Below, piece after piece: positions 8,437 through 17,359 of a stretch of DNA of 64,000 nucleotides. Each line of letters starts with the position of its first letter. Position 1 is the stretch's first letter. The stretch is from Verrucomicrobiia bacterium (GTDB taxonomy: Bacteria > Verrucomicrobiota > Verrucomicrobiia > Verrucomicrobiales > DEV007): positions 1 through 64,000 of the forward strand of contig JAUIAH010000006.1 of assembly GCA_030425385.1 (NCBI GenBank), read 5' to 3'. The translations under genes and the position numbers were made by a program. The notes under the pieces were generated by a model. The model searched no databases and was not told the DNA's origin. It saw only the letters and a program-made list of their open reading frames with translations.

Positions 8437-10485
8437 ATGCTCGAACTCCTTCGCAAACATCAGCACGGGATCATGATCGTGGTGGCCTTCATCGTGATCG
8501 TGGCCTTCGCTTGGTTCTTCAATCCCTACGATACCCGGAGTGGGAATCTGAACCAAGCCCTTGCGTTCCGCATTGGTAAAGAGGGCGTTACGGTGAAAGA
8601 GGTCCAACGCCAGCAGCGTATCTGTGAGGCTGGATCGGATCTTGGATTCAACTTCATCATGCAGCTACTTCAGCCGCGTTTCGATCTGGTTGAGTTCACT
8701 CAGAATCGGATCTTGTTGCACCGCGAAGCGCGCAAGTTGGGCATTGATCCATCGGAGGCTGAGGTGGAAGAGGCGATCGCAGCTCATCCCTCCTTTCAGC
8801 GTAACGGCAGCTTTTCGGAGGATGCGTATTTGGATGCCATCGAGAATACTCTGAAGCCAGCTGGTCTCGTCGCGGGCGATTTGCGTGAGTTGGTGGCGGA
8901 CAAGATTCGTCTGGAGAAGATGACAACCTTGCTCTCAAGCGGCGCCGATGTGCCTGAGAGCTTGGTCGATATCGAATTCCAGCGGGAGCGTGAGTTGGTC
9001 ACCGCCTCCGTGGTGGATTTCAAACTCGAGGATTTCGAGAAGGACGTGGAGGTCACGGACAGTGATCTGCAGGCGTTCTACGACGAGTTAAAGGCGAGCT
9101 ACCCCTCCAAGGAGCGGCTGGCTGAGCGTGAGCCGCTCTCTGAGGACGAGCAAGCAGCCAACGATCTCCTGACGAATCCCGAGAAGCGGAAGATTGAATT
9201 TGTCTTCTTCAAAGCGCCTGACGCGCCGCTTCCCACGCCCACAACGCCGACACCGGCTCCCACCCTGACACCGCCACCGTTGTTGCAGCCCAACGCGGGT
9301 GGCTCGGCGTCGAGTTCTCCGCTCACCGCGCCTCCCATTGAGTTGAATCTGAATCCAGATGCTGAGGCAGAGCCTCCAGGGCAGGCCCCCGAAGACGCGG
9401 CTGGCGACGCGCTCGACGCGGCCGCCCAGCTTCCGGATGAGTTGCCTCCGGCACCCGATGGTGATCCCACGGACTTGGGTAATCTTGATCTCAACGTTGG
9501 CGGATTGACCGAGGACAATGCAGGCTTGGATGCTCCCAAGCTCGACCTTGATCTGGGTGGCCTTGATCTGCCGGATCTGCAGACAGCACCTGCCGCTGGG
9601 GCCGCTCCGGGTGGGGACGACGAATACGAAGCGAAGATGGACGAGCATGCCCAGCAGGTGGATGCGTTCTACACGAAGCTGTATGACGATCCTGCGCAGT
9701 TGGCGCCGTTGGCAGAGGATGAAGGTCTAGAGGTGAAGACAACGGAGCTCTTCACACTGGACGAACCCCCAACTGACCCTAACGTTCCTACCAAATTGGC
9801 CCAAGAGGTGTTCAACGCCACCATGGAAACGGATGAGGGGCTGATCGTTCCTGTCGAGGGGATGAGCCCCAAGGGATTCTACGTGGCGCGTTTGTTAGAG
9901 ATTGAGGAGGCGAGTCAGTATGCGTTTGAAGAAGCGAAGGAAGCGCTTCGCGAAGCCCTCATCGAACGGAAGGCAAAGGAGAAGCTGGACGAAGCCGCGA
10001 AGGAAGCTCGGAAGCAGTTGGTGGCAGCGTTAGAAGCGGGAAAGAGCTTTGCAGATGCGGCAAGCGAGCAGGATTTGACCGTGCGTGAGATCCCTGAGTT
10101 TTCCGTGAACAAGCGCCCCGTGGGTGCTGAAGCGGTGAATGAAATCATGCAGGCGGTGCCCAAGACGACCACGGGCTCGGTGAGTGAGGTGACTCCTGCG
10201 GGTGACAACGCTCTCCTCGTTTACGTGTCGCAGCGAGTGGCGGCCTCTGAGGAAGCGCCTGAACAACCCGCTGACGCGCCTCCCGGTGGCGCTCCTAATC
10301 CTGTCGAAGAGAAGAAGAATCTCGCCGATCGGTTAGCGCGTCAGATCGATTCCGGTGTCTTCCAACAATGGATGGCCGACCGTCGTCAGGTGGAGAATTT
10401 GGACAACGATACCAACCGCATCGATCCCATGGTCTACATTCCGCGCAACTTGTTCGGTGGTGGCGGAGGCGGGTTCGGTTTCTAA
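8437..10485 (+). CDS. PpiD/SurA-like periplasmic folding chaperone with long acidic insert
   Basis: A 682-residue protein with one N-terminal membrane anchor (residues 10-30, IMIVVAFIVIVAFAWFF) and the SurA_N/PpiD chaperone region (about 40-230). A low-complexity Pro/Thr then Asp/Leu-rich stretch occupies about 265-395, and a parvulin-like C-terminal half follows. Topology fits a periplasmic folding factor for outer membrane proteins, tethered to the inner membrane. The insert falls where PpiD proteins have a continuous fold, so isomerase activity is uncertain. The tail is Gly-rich and ends in GFGF. A possible short-leader promoter (TACACT near 8413) lies upstream. The next gene starts 14 bp downstream, so a TPR protein and MetG are likely cotranscribed. 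Confidence 0.85.
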   Translation: MLELLRKHQHGIMIVVAFIVIVAFAWFFNPYDTRSGNLNQALAFRIGKEGVTVKEVQRQQRICEAGSDLGFNFIMQLLQPRFDLVEFTQNRILLHREARKLGIDPSEAEVEEAIAAHPSFQRNGSFSEDAYLDAIENTLKPAGLVAGDLRELVADKIRLEKMTTLLSSGADVPESLVDIEFQRERELVTASVVDFKLEDFEKDVEVTDSDLQAFYDELKASYPSKERLAEREPLSEDEQAANDLLTNPEKRKIEFVFFKAPDAPLPTPTTPTPAPTLTPPPLLQPNAGGSASSSPLTAPPIELNLNPDAEAEPPGQAPEDAAGDALDAAAQLPDELPPAPDGDPTDLGNLDLNVGGLTEDNAGLDAPKLDLDLGGLDLPDLQTAPAAGAAPGGDDEYEAKMDEHAQQVDAFYTKLYDDPAQLAPLAEDEGLEVKTTELFTLDEPPTDPNVPTKLAQEVFNATMETDEGLIVPVEGMSPKGFYVARLLEIEEASQYAFEEAKEALREALIERKAKEKLDEAAKEARKQLVAALEAGKSFADAASEQDLTVREIPEFSVNKRPVGAEAVNEIMQAVPKTTTGSVSEVTPAGDNALLVYVSQRVAASEEAPEQPADAPPGGAPNPVEEKKNLADRLARQIDSGVFQQWMADRRQVENLDNDTNRIDPMVYIPRNLFGGGGGGFGF

Positions 10486-10499
10486 ACCGGGCATCCGTC

Positions 10500-10847
10500 A
10501 TGGCGTCTTCAACTGAAGCTCGAGACGCGCTCTTTGACGACGCGAATGGAGACCTTGCCATTGGCGACCTTGAGGCTGCGGTGGTGAAGTATCGACAGTG
10601 CGTCGAGATGGATCCTGAATTCTTCGATGGGTGGCACGCCTTGGGCATGGCACTGATGAAGACGGGAGAGATCAAGGCGGCCATTGGCGCGGGCCTTCAA
10701 TCCGTGACCTTGCAGCCGAACGATCTTCTTGCGTGGACGAGTCTTTCGCAGATGTATGTCAAGGACGGCCAGATCGCTGAGGCGGAGCATGCCAAGAGCA
10801 ATGCGCGCATCCTTTCACTCGGCGGCAGGGTGGTCAAAGATTCCTAA
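10500..10847 (+). CDS. TPR-repeat protein, 115 aa
   Basis: A 115-residue soluble protein made of about three tetratricopeptide repeats: AIGDLEAAVVKYRQCVEMDP, FFDGWHALGMALMKTG and LLAWTSLSQMYVKDG carry the W/L/G/Y/A/P pattern. It would act as a protein-binding scaffold. It sits between the PpiD-like gene (14 bp) and metG (3 bp), so it is almost surely in one transcript with them. The ATG at 10500 is the first in frame after the upstream stop and starts just outside the repeats. Partner unknown. Confidence 0.85.
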   Translation: MASSTEARDALFDDANGDLAIGDLEAAVVKYRQCVEMDPEFFDGWHALGMALMKTGEIKAAIGAGLQSVTLQPNDLLAWTSLSQMYVKDGQIAEAEHAKSNARILSLGGRVVKDS

Positions 10848-10850
10848 CTC

Positions 10851-12428
10851 ATGCCTAAAGACACGTTCTACATCACCACGGCGATCGACTACACCAATAG
10901 CGCGCCTCACATTGGTCATGCCTATGAGAAATTGCTAGCGGATGTCATCGCGCGGTATCAGCGGAGCTGCGGGAAGGAGGTCTATTACCTGACGGGAGTG
11001 GATCAGCATGGGCAGAAGGTCCAGCAGAGTGCCGAGCGTGAACAGATTCCTGCTCAAGAATTTGCCGACCGCAACACGGCGAAATTCATTGAGATGTGGC
11101 AATTGCTAGGATTGCAATACGATGGATGGGCGGCTACGACGCATCCGCAGCACAAGGCGGTGGTGCAGGCAATCCTGCAGAAGCTCTACGATGCGGGGCA
11201 GATTTATAAGGCGACTCACACGGGATATTATAGTGTGAGGCAGGAGCAATTTCTCACGGACAAAGAGCGCAACGAGGAAGGGGAATTTGGCCCAGAGTGG
11301 GGGGAAGTGGAGGAGCGAGAAGAGGAGAATTACTACTTCAAGCTGAGTGATCACATTGAGTGGTTGAAAGCATTTGTGCATGCCCATCCTCATTTCGTTT
11401 ATCCTGCTTTCCGTGCGAAGGAACTGGTCAATGCGCTCGAGCGCGCGGATGCCATCGATCTCTGTATCACGCGGCCGAAGTCGCGATTGGAGTGGGGGAT
11501 CGAGATTCCGTTCGACACCGATTATGTGACCTTTGTTTGGTTCGACGCGCTCATCAACTACATCAGTTTCGCCGGGTATCTCAAAGATGAGGTGGCGGTG
11601 GATACCGCGGGGCTCCCTGACTTTGAGGCGCTTTGGCCCGCGGATGTGCATTTGATAGGCAAGGATATCATGGTGCCTGCCCATGCCGTGTATTGGCCTA
11701 TTATGCTCCATGCCATCGGTTTTCCAGATGAAGCCATGCCCAAGCTAGTCGTGCACGGATTCTGGAATGACAAACGGGGGGAAAAGCTTTCCAAGTCCGA
11801 AGGCAATGTCATTGATCCCGCCACGAGGGTGGAGCGCTTTGGTAGAGAAGGATTGCGATACTACTTGATGTCGGCCATCGCCACGGGACGCGATGCCGAT
11901 TTCAATGACGAGCGCATCGAAGACGCGTATTCCCAGGACCTCGCCAAGAATTTGGGAAACTTGCTCAATCGCAGTCTCAACATGCCGAAACGGTATCGGG
12001 AGCGGGTTCTCACCAAGGATGCTGACTATGACGATGATTTGAATCGGGAGATCCGTGAAACGTTCACCACGCTTCCTGAGCGTGTGGCAGAGAAGATGGC
12101 CAACTATCAGGTGAATCTCGCCCTGGAGGTGATCTGGAGCGCGCTCACGCTCTGCAATCAATACGTGGACAAGACGGCCCCCTGGGCGCTCGCCAAGGAT
12201 GAGAATGAGGCCGTCCGGCTCGATTCCGTGCTCTACCACTTAGCCGAGGCCATGGTGCATGCGGCCTTTCACATCGCGCCGGTCATGCCGGAGACAAGTC
12301 AGCGAATGCAAGATCAGCTGAATTATCACTTCCCCGAAGGGTTCACGGTGGCCGACTTGAAGTGGGGACTCCTCCCGGATGGCCATCAACTGGGCGAGGG
12401 CACGCCCCTATTTCCTCGACTGACCTAG
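10851..12428 (+). CDS. metG: Methionyl-tRNA synthetase
   Basis: A 525-residue class I synthetase that charges tRNA-Met in the cytoplasm. The HIGH motif is at residues 20-23 (APHIGHAYE), the KMSKS loop is KLSKS near 311 (RGEKLSKSEGN), and the methionine pocket region VDQHGQKV is present. The connective insert lacks the CxxC zinc knuckles found in the long MetG form (it reads SVRQEQFLTDKE where Cys pairs would be), and there is no C-terminal tRNA-binding extension. It is therefore the short, zinc-free type also seen in some bacteria and mitochondria. The ATG directly follows the TPR gene by 3 bp, with no Shine-Dalgarno sequence. Confidence 0.96.
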   Translation: MPKDTFYITTAIDYTNSAPHIGHAYEKLLADVIARYQRSCGKEVYYLTGVDQHGQKVQQSAEREQIPAQEFADRNTAKFIEMWQLLGLQYDGWAATTHPQHKAVVQAILQKLYDAGQIYKATHTGYYSVRQEQFLTDKERNEEGEFGPEWGEVEEREEENYYFKLSDHIEWLKAFVHAHPHFVYPAFRAKELVNALERADAIDLCITRPKSRLEWGIEIPFDTDYVTFVWFDALINYISFAGYLKDEVAVDTAGLPDFEALWPADVHLIGKDIMVPAHAVYWPIMLHAIGFPDEAMPKLVVHGFWNDKRGEKLSKSEGNVIDPATRVERFGREGLRYYLMSAIATGRDADFNDERIEDAYSQDLAKNLGNLLNRSLNMPKRYRERVLTKDADYDDDLNREIRETFTTLPERVAEKMANYQVNLALEVIWSALTLCNQYVDKTAPWALAKDENEAVRLDSVLYHLAEAMVHAAFHIAPVMPETSQRMQDQLNYHFPEGFTVADLKWGLLPDGHQLGEGTPLFPRLT

Positions 12429-12497
12429 AGAGGTGCCCACACGGGGCCGCCACGAGGGGATTCTTGTTGCAAATGGCTTCCTCGGAACTATGGTAAT

Positions 12498-12503
12498 TAT
12501 AAT
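12498..12503 (+). promoter_or_regulatory. Candidate -10 box upstream of the membrane protein at 12518
   Basis: TATAAT, a perfect -10 hexamer in an AT-rich patch, starts 20 bp before the ATG at 12518. No good -35 box is seen at the right distance. Transcription would begin within about 10 bp of the start codon, giving a very short or absent leader. Confidence 0.4.
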
Positions 12504-12517
12504 AAACGCATTCAATC

Positions 12518-12913
12518 ATGCCCCACCTCGACCATCTGCTCCGAGCTCTTATGATCAGCATCCCTGTGGGGATCATCTTCGGCCTCTTCGCGGGCTTCTT
12601 GCGTAAGCGTCTTGGACAGGCGCTTGCCGAGAAGCATGCGAGCACTTGGGAAATCCTCAAGCGCACCATCTACGCTATCGGTATCTTCATGTTTGGCGTG
12701 CTGGCCTTCTACTGCATCCACATCATCAAGCAGCCCAGCTTTGGCATGGTCTATCTCGCGATGTCGGTTCTGAATGGGATCTGCCTGATCCGTTCCTTCG
12801 TGAAGAATCGCTTTGACGCCAATGGCGTGCCCATGAAGCACCATCGCGATCCCAAGAAAGTGCTCCCCAATCTTCCAGAAGACGTGCGCGTGGCGTCAGC
12901 GGTTGGAGAGTAG
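12518..12913 (+). CDS. Small integral membrane protein, 131 aa
   Basis: An unrecognised 131-residue protein with two clear hydrophobic segments (about 9-28 and 48-68) and a weaker third (about 75-92), separated by a basic loop (RKRLGQALAEKH). The C-terminal 35 residues are charged and probably cytoplasmic. The start ATG has no ribosome binding site but a TATAAT lies just upstream. Its last 18 bp overlap the convergent zinc-ribbon gene. Function not inferred. Confidence 0.75.
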   Translation: MPHLDHLLRALMISIPVGIIFGLFAGFLRKRLGQALAEKHASTWEILKRTIYAIGIFMFGVLAFYCIHIIKQPSFGMVYLAMSVLNGICLIRSFVKNRFDANGVPMKHHRDPKKVLPNLPEDVRVASAVGE

Positions 12914-13990
12914 GAAGAAGAGCAGCACCACAATGAGGATGGCCAGGGAGAGGAAGAAGATCTTCCAGGCACTCTTGGGATAGCGTCCGGCGATGGCGCC
13001 TGTGTATCCGTTGATCAGCACTTGGTGGCGCGAACGCCCAAAGTCATAGTTGAGGATCCACACAGGCACAAGGATGTGCTTGAAGGTCGGTTGGGAATAG
13101 TCCGGCCGGATTTGTAGGTTTCGAAAGGTGTCGCCCGGGACTTCCCGCGCGCATCGATCGAAGAGATAGCGATTCTTCTTCTCGCGAGCGGCTTTCGCCG
13201 CCTCTAACAAGACCACCTGGTAGTGCTCCACAATCCATCCGGACAAATAGCCGGTGTCGTAAGGGACGAGGTCTTTTGTCGGGAAGGGCTCAATCTGTGG
13301 GAGGAGCGCGGGCTCGATGACGTGAGTTCCTGAAATGAGGACATCATCAAAAGCATGGCGAATGGACCCACTGGACGGGTACCAACGCGTGTGTCGTACT
13401 CGTCGAGTGCGGCGATTTCCCTGAGCATCGCGATAGGTCTGCGTCGTATAATAGTAGTCGCCCGATGTCGCCGTCCATGGACAGTAGACCTTGGAATCAA
13501 AGGTCCAATACGGCACGTAGACACCGACCACGGTATCGACCAAGCTCCGCTTCTTAAGCGCATTGGGCGCGAGCCAACGTTGGCCTAACCAACGCTTGAT
13601 AATCTTGCGAACATCCTCACGATCAATCTGAAAAGGAAGGAGGCTCTCGGGCTTAATCGGTGCCTTGATCTCCTCGTAGTCGACCAGTTCTGGAGAACCA
13701 CAGAACTCACAATTCTGCCCCACGCGCGTGGGATCAAAGACCGAGACTGCCTTGCAACTCTGACATTTCACCGTGCGCCGCTTGGCTTGCCAGCCGCGAC
13801 TCTCCTCGGGCAAGTCGCGCAGAGCCGCCACGAGATCGTGCTCGCGAATCTTGCCGCTGTCAGACTCTAGCTCCGCAGGTCCCACCGTCCCGCAGTAGGG
13901 ACAGATGAGGGCAAGCTTGGTCGCATTCCATTCGGCCTGCGCGCCGCAGGCAGCACAGGAATGCTTTTCCAGAGCGGTCGTCTCGCTCAT
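12896..13990 (-). CDS. Zinc-ribbon membrane protein, YdjG-like (TFIIB-type zinc ribbon family)
   Basis: A 364-residue protein with two N-terminal zinc ribbons: CAACGAQAEWN with CPYCG (residues 12-36), and CQSCKAVSVF with CEFCG (about 75-100). The middle domain carries the family signature VVGVYVPYWTFDS followed by a YYY-rich beta region. A single C-terminal membrane segment (IFFLSLAILIVVLLFFLL) anchors it. Bacillus subtilis YdjG has a similar ribbon architecture and works with the SPFH protein YdjI in membrane-stress functions linked to PspA. Here the SPFH gene lies 29 bp upstream on the same strand, which supports a shared membrane complex. No PspA gene is present in the window. The ends overlap the convergent gene by 18 bp. 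Confidence 0.85.
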   Translation of the reverse strand: MSETTALEKHSCAACGAQAEWNATKLALICPYCGTVGPAELESDSGKIREHDLVAALRDLPEESRGWQAKRRTVKCQSCKAVSVFDPTRVGQNCEFCGSPELVDYEEIKAPIKPESLLPFQIDREDVRKIIKRWLGQRWLAPNALKKRSLVDTVVGVYVPYWTFDSKVYCPWTATSGDYYYTTQTYRDAQGNRRTRRVRHTRWYPSSGSIRHAFDDVLISGTHVIEPALLPQIEPFPTKDLVPYDTGYLSGWIVEHYQVVLLEAAKAAREKKNRYLFDRCAREVPGDTFRNLQIRPDYSQPTFKHILVPVWILNYDFGRSRHQVLINGYTGAIAGRYPKSAWKIFFLSLAILIVVLLFFLLSNR

Positions 13991-14019
13991 GGGCGACGTG
14001 GTGGCAACACCCTGGGGTG

Positions 14020-15096
14020 TTACTCGGCTAGGTAGGCGTCGAGAGCCGACTTCAGGATGCGGTGAGAAGCGCCAATCTTCTTGGCCTTCAATTCACCGGA
14101 CTCAATGATCGTCATCACATCAGCTTCGGTCACGCCTAACGCTTGCGCGACTTGGCCAGGATTCATCAGTTCAGGGAGCGCGCCAATGCCTCCGCTCGCC
14201 GGTGCGGGGGCTGCTGCTGCTGGCGTCGTCTGCCCGCCGAGAATGCCACCTTGCCCTTTCACCATTTCTTGAGCCACCGCCATGCCAATCGCCAATTCTG
14301 AGGCCATGCCAGCGGGGCCACCGCCAGAAGGATGCCCTAACCCTTCAGCCATCTGGTACTTCACATAATCATTGAGATCCCCCACGGCCGCCATGCTCGA
14401 ACGCTTGTCGATGGCTTCTTCGACCTCCTTCGGCACGGACACATTCTCGACCACAAAGCTCGCGATCTCCATGCCGTACTTCGAGGACATCGCTGGATTG
14501 ATCAGAGGCAGCAATGCATCGCCAAGCTCAGAGTATCGAGTCGCCACATCTAACACCGGCACATTCGACGTGGCTAGCGCTTCCGTGAAGACGCTGACCA
14601 CGCGCGAACGCATGGTGTCCGCAAACTCGTCCACACGGAAATTGTGGTCCGAACCAGCCACTTCCTTGAGGAAACGTTTCGCGTCCGTCACTCGGAAATC
14701 GTAGGTGCCATAGGCCCGTGCACGGATGATGCCGAAGTCCTGATCACGCATCATGATTGGATTGGCTGTGCCCCACTTCATGCCAGTGAAGAGGCGTGTG
14801 TTGATGTAATAGACATCAACCTTGAAAGGGCTATTGAATCCGTATTTCCACGACTTGAGCTTCGTTAGGATGGGAATGTTCTCCGTGTGCAGGCTGTGTT
14901 TGCCCGGCTCAAACGTGTCCGCGAACTCGCCGAGATAGACGAATTGGGCGACCTGCGACTCCCGCACAATCAACTGAGCGCCATTCTTGATCGCCTTGTC
15001 CTCGTCGGGAAACCGCCACACGATCGTGTCGCGTGAATCGTCCGTCCACTCGATGATCTCGAGCAGCTCTCCTTTGATGAAGTCCATGAGTCCCAT
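14020..15096 (-). CDS. SPFH/Band 7 protein, YdjI-like, with C-terminal excisionase-type HTH
   Basis: A 358-residue protein. Residues 1-240 are the YdjI-type SPFH domain (GLMDFIKGELLEIIEW, DTIVWRFPDEDKAIKNG, ARAYGTYDFRV), a membrane-microdomain scaffold that oligomerises at the inner face of the membrane. A Gly/Ala/Pro-rich linker (about 265-305) leads to a terminal 50-residue domain, MNPGQVAQALGVTEADVMTI then IESGELKAKKIGASHRI, which matches the excisionase/MerR-like HTH used for DNA binding. That fusion is unusual; related proteins more often end in zinc ribbons or short oligomerisation motifs. No transmembrane helix. It is the upstream gene of a pair with the zinc-ribbon protein. Confidence 0.88.
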   Translation of the reverse strand: MGLMDFIKGELLEIIEWTDDSRDTIVWRFPDEDKAIKNGAQLIVRESQVAQFVYLGEFADTFEPGKHSLHTENIPILTKLKSWKYGFNSPFKVDVYYINTRLFTGMKWGTANPIMMRDQDFGIIRARAYGTYDFRVTDAKRFLKEVAGSDHNFRVDEFADTMRSRVVSVFTEALATSNVPVLDVATRYSELGDALLPLINPAMSSKYGMEIASFVVENVSVPKEVEEAIDKRSSMAAVGDLNDYVKYQMAEGLGHPSGGGPAGMASELAIGMAVAQEMVKGQGGILGGQTTPAAAAPAPASGGIGALPELMNPGQVAQALGVTEADVMTIIESGELKAKKIGASHRILKSALDAYLAE

Positions 15097-15166
15097 GTTG
15101 CTGTGGTCGTTAAGGTTGTGGCTGGCACTCTGACCTCAGAGCCCTTGAAGTCAAGACAAGGCGTGT

Positions 15167-16618
15167 CTAACGGAGCGCTTCACGGAAATAGGCGTTGAAG
15201 TCATAACGGCTGTGGCGGGCGTTCGGTGCATCGCGCTTCGGGAAATGCGCACGCATCGCCTCTTTGATGGCTGTCGACGCCGTCTTGCCCGCCAGATTGT
15301 CCCATTCATGAGGGTCCACGCTGTGATCATAGAGCTCTTCACTGCCATCCTCATAACGGATGTAGCGGTGATGGAGGGACTGCAGGGCGTGATTCCCCGG
15401 TCCGTAAGTCGTGAGTGCGACGTGTGGCCATGGCGGAGATGGATTCTCTAATAATGGCCTTAGACTTCTTCCTTCGTTGCGAGCATTGGGAGGCAACCCT
15501 AGCAGATCAAGCAGGGTGGGGTAGAGATCGAGCAATTGCACGGGCGCAGCCACCTTGCGACCGGCAGGAATGCCCGGGCCCGCAATGAGAAGGGGCACAC
15601 GCGTCGCTTCCTGCCAAAGAGCCTGTTTCGCAAAGCGCCCTTTCTCGCCAAGATGATAGCCGTGATCACTCCACAGAACGATCAACGTCTCCTTGGCCAA
15701 AGGGCTCGCGTCCAGGGCATCTAGCAATTTGCCGACTTGGTGATCAGTGAAAGTGACAGACGCCAAGTAGGCCTGCAGGATGGCAGGCCAGTGCCCATGC
15801 TCCAAGACCCAATCCATGGCAGGCATGGCCGGAGCCACGTTGACGCGACGACTGATCTCGGGGAGATCATCCCAATCGTCTTTCTGATAGGGTGGCAAAC
15901 GCAATGAGCCGCGATCGTAGCGATCCAGCCATGGTGGTGGGACATACCAGGGGACATGGGGACGGCAGAAGCCCGCGGCAAGAAAGAGTGGCTGATCGGC
16001 CTGTTGCGCCCCGTGGTCGCGCAGGGCCGCGACCACCCAGGCAGCCGTCTGATGATCAGGCATGGCCTCGTCCGCATCTGGATAGGCTCCCCAATCCGTC
16101 TGCGTGTTGCCAAGGCGATCTTCAAACCAGGCGGGATCGTAGTGGAAACGGCGTTCCGGCTTGGGACCAAAGTTGGTTCCGTGGCCAAAGCGATCAAAGA
16201 CCTTGGCGCGATCCCCTTGATGGAAAAGCTTGCCACACCCCAGCGTCCGGTACCCGTGCTGCTCCAAGTAGTCTGGCAGAAACACCACTTCTTGCGTTGC
16301 GGGACTGGCCTCACGGATCTTGGCGTCTTGGATCTGGCCGTAGATCCCCGTGGTGGATGGGAGCAGCCCCGTCATGAGCGATGCACGGGAGGGGCCACAG
16401 ATGGGCGCTTGGCAATGAGCATTGGTGAAGAGAACGCCTCGCTCTGCCAAGCGATCCAGATGAGGCGTCTGTGCGTTGGGATCTCCCAGACAACCGAGGT
16501 AGCCATTCAGATCGTCAATGGCGATGAAGAGGACATGACGCGGCTTTGCAAGTGAGGTCATTGTCAGGATGGCCTGAGCCGCGAGACACACGAGATAGAT
16601 GGAAGAGCGCATCGACAT
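15167..16618 (-). CDS. Secreted sulfatase (iduronate-2-sulfatase-like)
   Basis: A 483-residue type I sulfatase with a signal peptide (MSMRSSIYLVCLAAQAIL...). The catalytic Cys that becomes formylglycine is in CGPSRASLMTG (about residue 75). Metal ligands are IAIDDLNG near the N-terminus and LWSDHGYHLGEKG in the middle. The iduronate-2-sulfatase subgroup signature PHVPWYVP (binding side) is present. It would hydrolyse sulfate esters of algal or host polysaccharides in the periplasm or outside. ATG at 16618 was chosen over a TTG 6 bp upstream. Maturation needs a formylglycine-generating or anSME enzyme, not found in the window. Confidence 0.93.
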   Translation of the reverse strand: MSMRSSIYLVCLAAQAILTMTSLAKPRHVLFIAIDDLNGYLGCLGDPNAQTPHLDRLAERGVLFTNAHCQAPICGPSRASLMTGLLPSTTGIYGQIQDAKIREASPATQEVVFLPDYLEQHGYRTLGCGKLFHQGDRAKVFDRFGHGTNFGPKPERRFHYDPAWFEDRLGNTQTDWGAYPDADEAMPDHQTAAWVVAALRDHGAQQADQPLFLAAGFCRPHVPWYVPPPWLDRYDRGSLRLPPYQKDDWDDLPEISRRVNVAPAMPAMDWVLEHGHWPAILQAYLASVTFTDHQVGKLLDALDASPLAKETLIVLWSDHGYHLGEKGRFAKQALWQEATRVPLLIAGPGIPAGRKVAAPVQLLDLYPTLLDLLGLPPNARNEGRSLRPLLENPSPPWPHVALTTYGPGNHALQSLHHRYIRYEDGSEELYDHSVDPHEWDNLAGKTASTAIKEAMRAHFPKRDAPNARHSRYDFNAYFREALR

Positions 16619-16635
16619 ATTCAAAGAAAGTTTGC

Positions 16636-16705
16636 GAAAGGTTCCAAGGCCGAATCGCCTTCTTCCTCAGGAGATTCGCGCTTGAGATTCCGTCAGGAAC
16701 CTTTC
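16636..16705. repeat. Nested inverted repeat between divergent genes
   Basis: GAAAGGTTCC (16636-16645) and GGAACCTTTC (16696-16705) are a perfect 10-bp inverted repeat enclosing a second, CGAATC with GATTCG (about 16652-16676). It lies between the divergent sulfatase and NlpC-like genes. Possible roles are operator, structured RNA or small inverted-repeat element; a second copy was not noticed in the window. Confidence 0.55.
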
Positions 16706-16822
16706 ATCGTGTGAGCTATGCGAAGAATGGAAAACTTATTGAATGGCAAATGTAAGAGGTCCGTCCATGAGGGGAACCCCGCTAGGAATGGGGTGAATGC
16801 TAACCCTCTAACACGTTCTGTT

Positions 16823-17359
16823 ATGATCGCTACCCTCACATCGATGTCAGCTAGTATAGCCATGTTCTGCAGCTCCTGCGCGATGCCCTTTCAACTGGGA
16901 TCTTCTCAAGTGAAGGCTCCTGATCGCTATCACTACAACTTCGTTTACGGACAAACCGCACTCATTCAAGACGGACGCGCCTGGGCTCCCAATGGAGCGC
17001 CTCCCCAGGTCCATCGCGCCATTGATGGAGGCAACGCGCTGCAAGGGTTCCCTTACCGGTATGGCGGCGGACACGCCAGCTTCGATGACACCGGTTACGA
17101 TTGCTCTGGCACCGTGTCCTATGTTCTCAACAAGGCAGGTTTGTTAGACCGCACCATGACCTCCTCGGATTTCCTCACCTACGGGAAACCGGGACACGGA
17201 CGATGGATCACCATCTACGCTCGCAAAGGGCACGTCTTCATGACCATCTGCGGCCTACGGATCGATACCGGTGGCACGAAAGAAGACACCGGCCCACGGT
17301 GGAAGCCCTTCGGTCGTAAGACCTCCGCATTCGTCGTGCGGCACCCTCCAGGTTTCTAG
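16823..17359 (+). CDS. NlpC/P60-like cell-wall peptidase lipoprotein
   Basis: A 178-residue protein beginning [19 protein letters not shown], a lipoprotein-type signal with Cys near 19. The catalytic Cys is in [13 protein letters not shown] (about residue 92), the His in [10 protein letters not shown] (about 140), with a following polar residue region; [14 protein letters not shown] is typical of NlpC/P60 peptidoglycan endopeptidases that cut the stem peptide. The ATG at 16823 was chosen because it starts the signal peptide; an earlier start at 16718 would place a charged 35-residue tail ahead of it. It ends with a 4-bp overlap of the convergent folD gene. Confidence 0.85.
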   Translation: MIATLTSMSASIAMFCSSCAMPFQLGSSQVKAPDRYHYNFVYGQTALIQDGRAWAPNGAPPQVHRAIDGGNALQGFPYRYGGGHASFDDTGYDCSGTVSYVLNKAGLLDRTMTSSDFLTYGKPGHGRWITIYARKGHVFMTICGLRIDTGGTKEDTGPRWKPFGRKTSAFVVRHPPGF

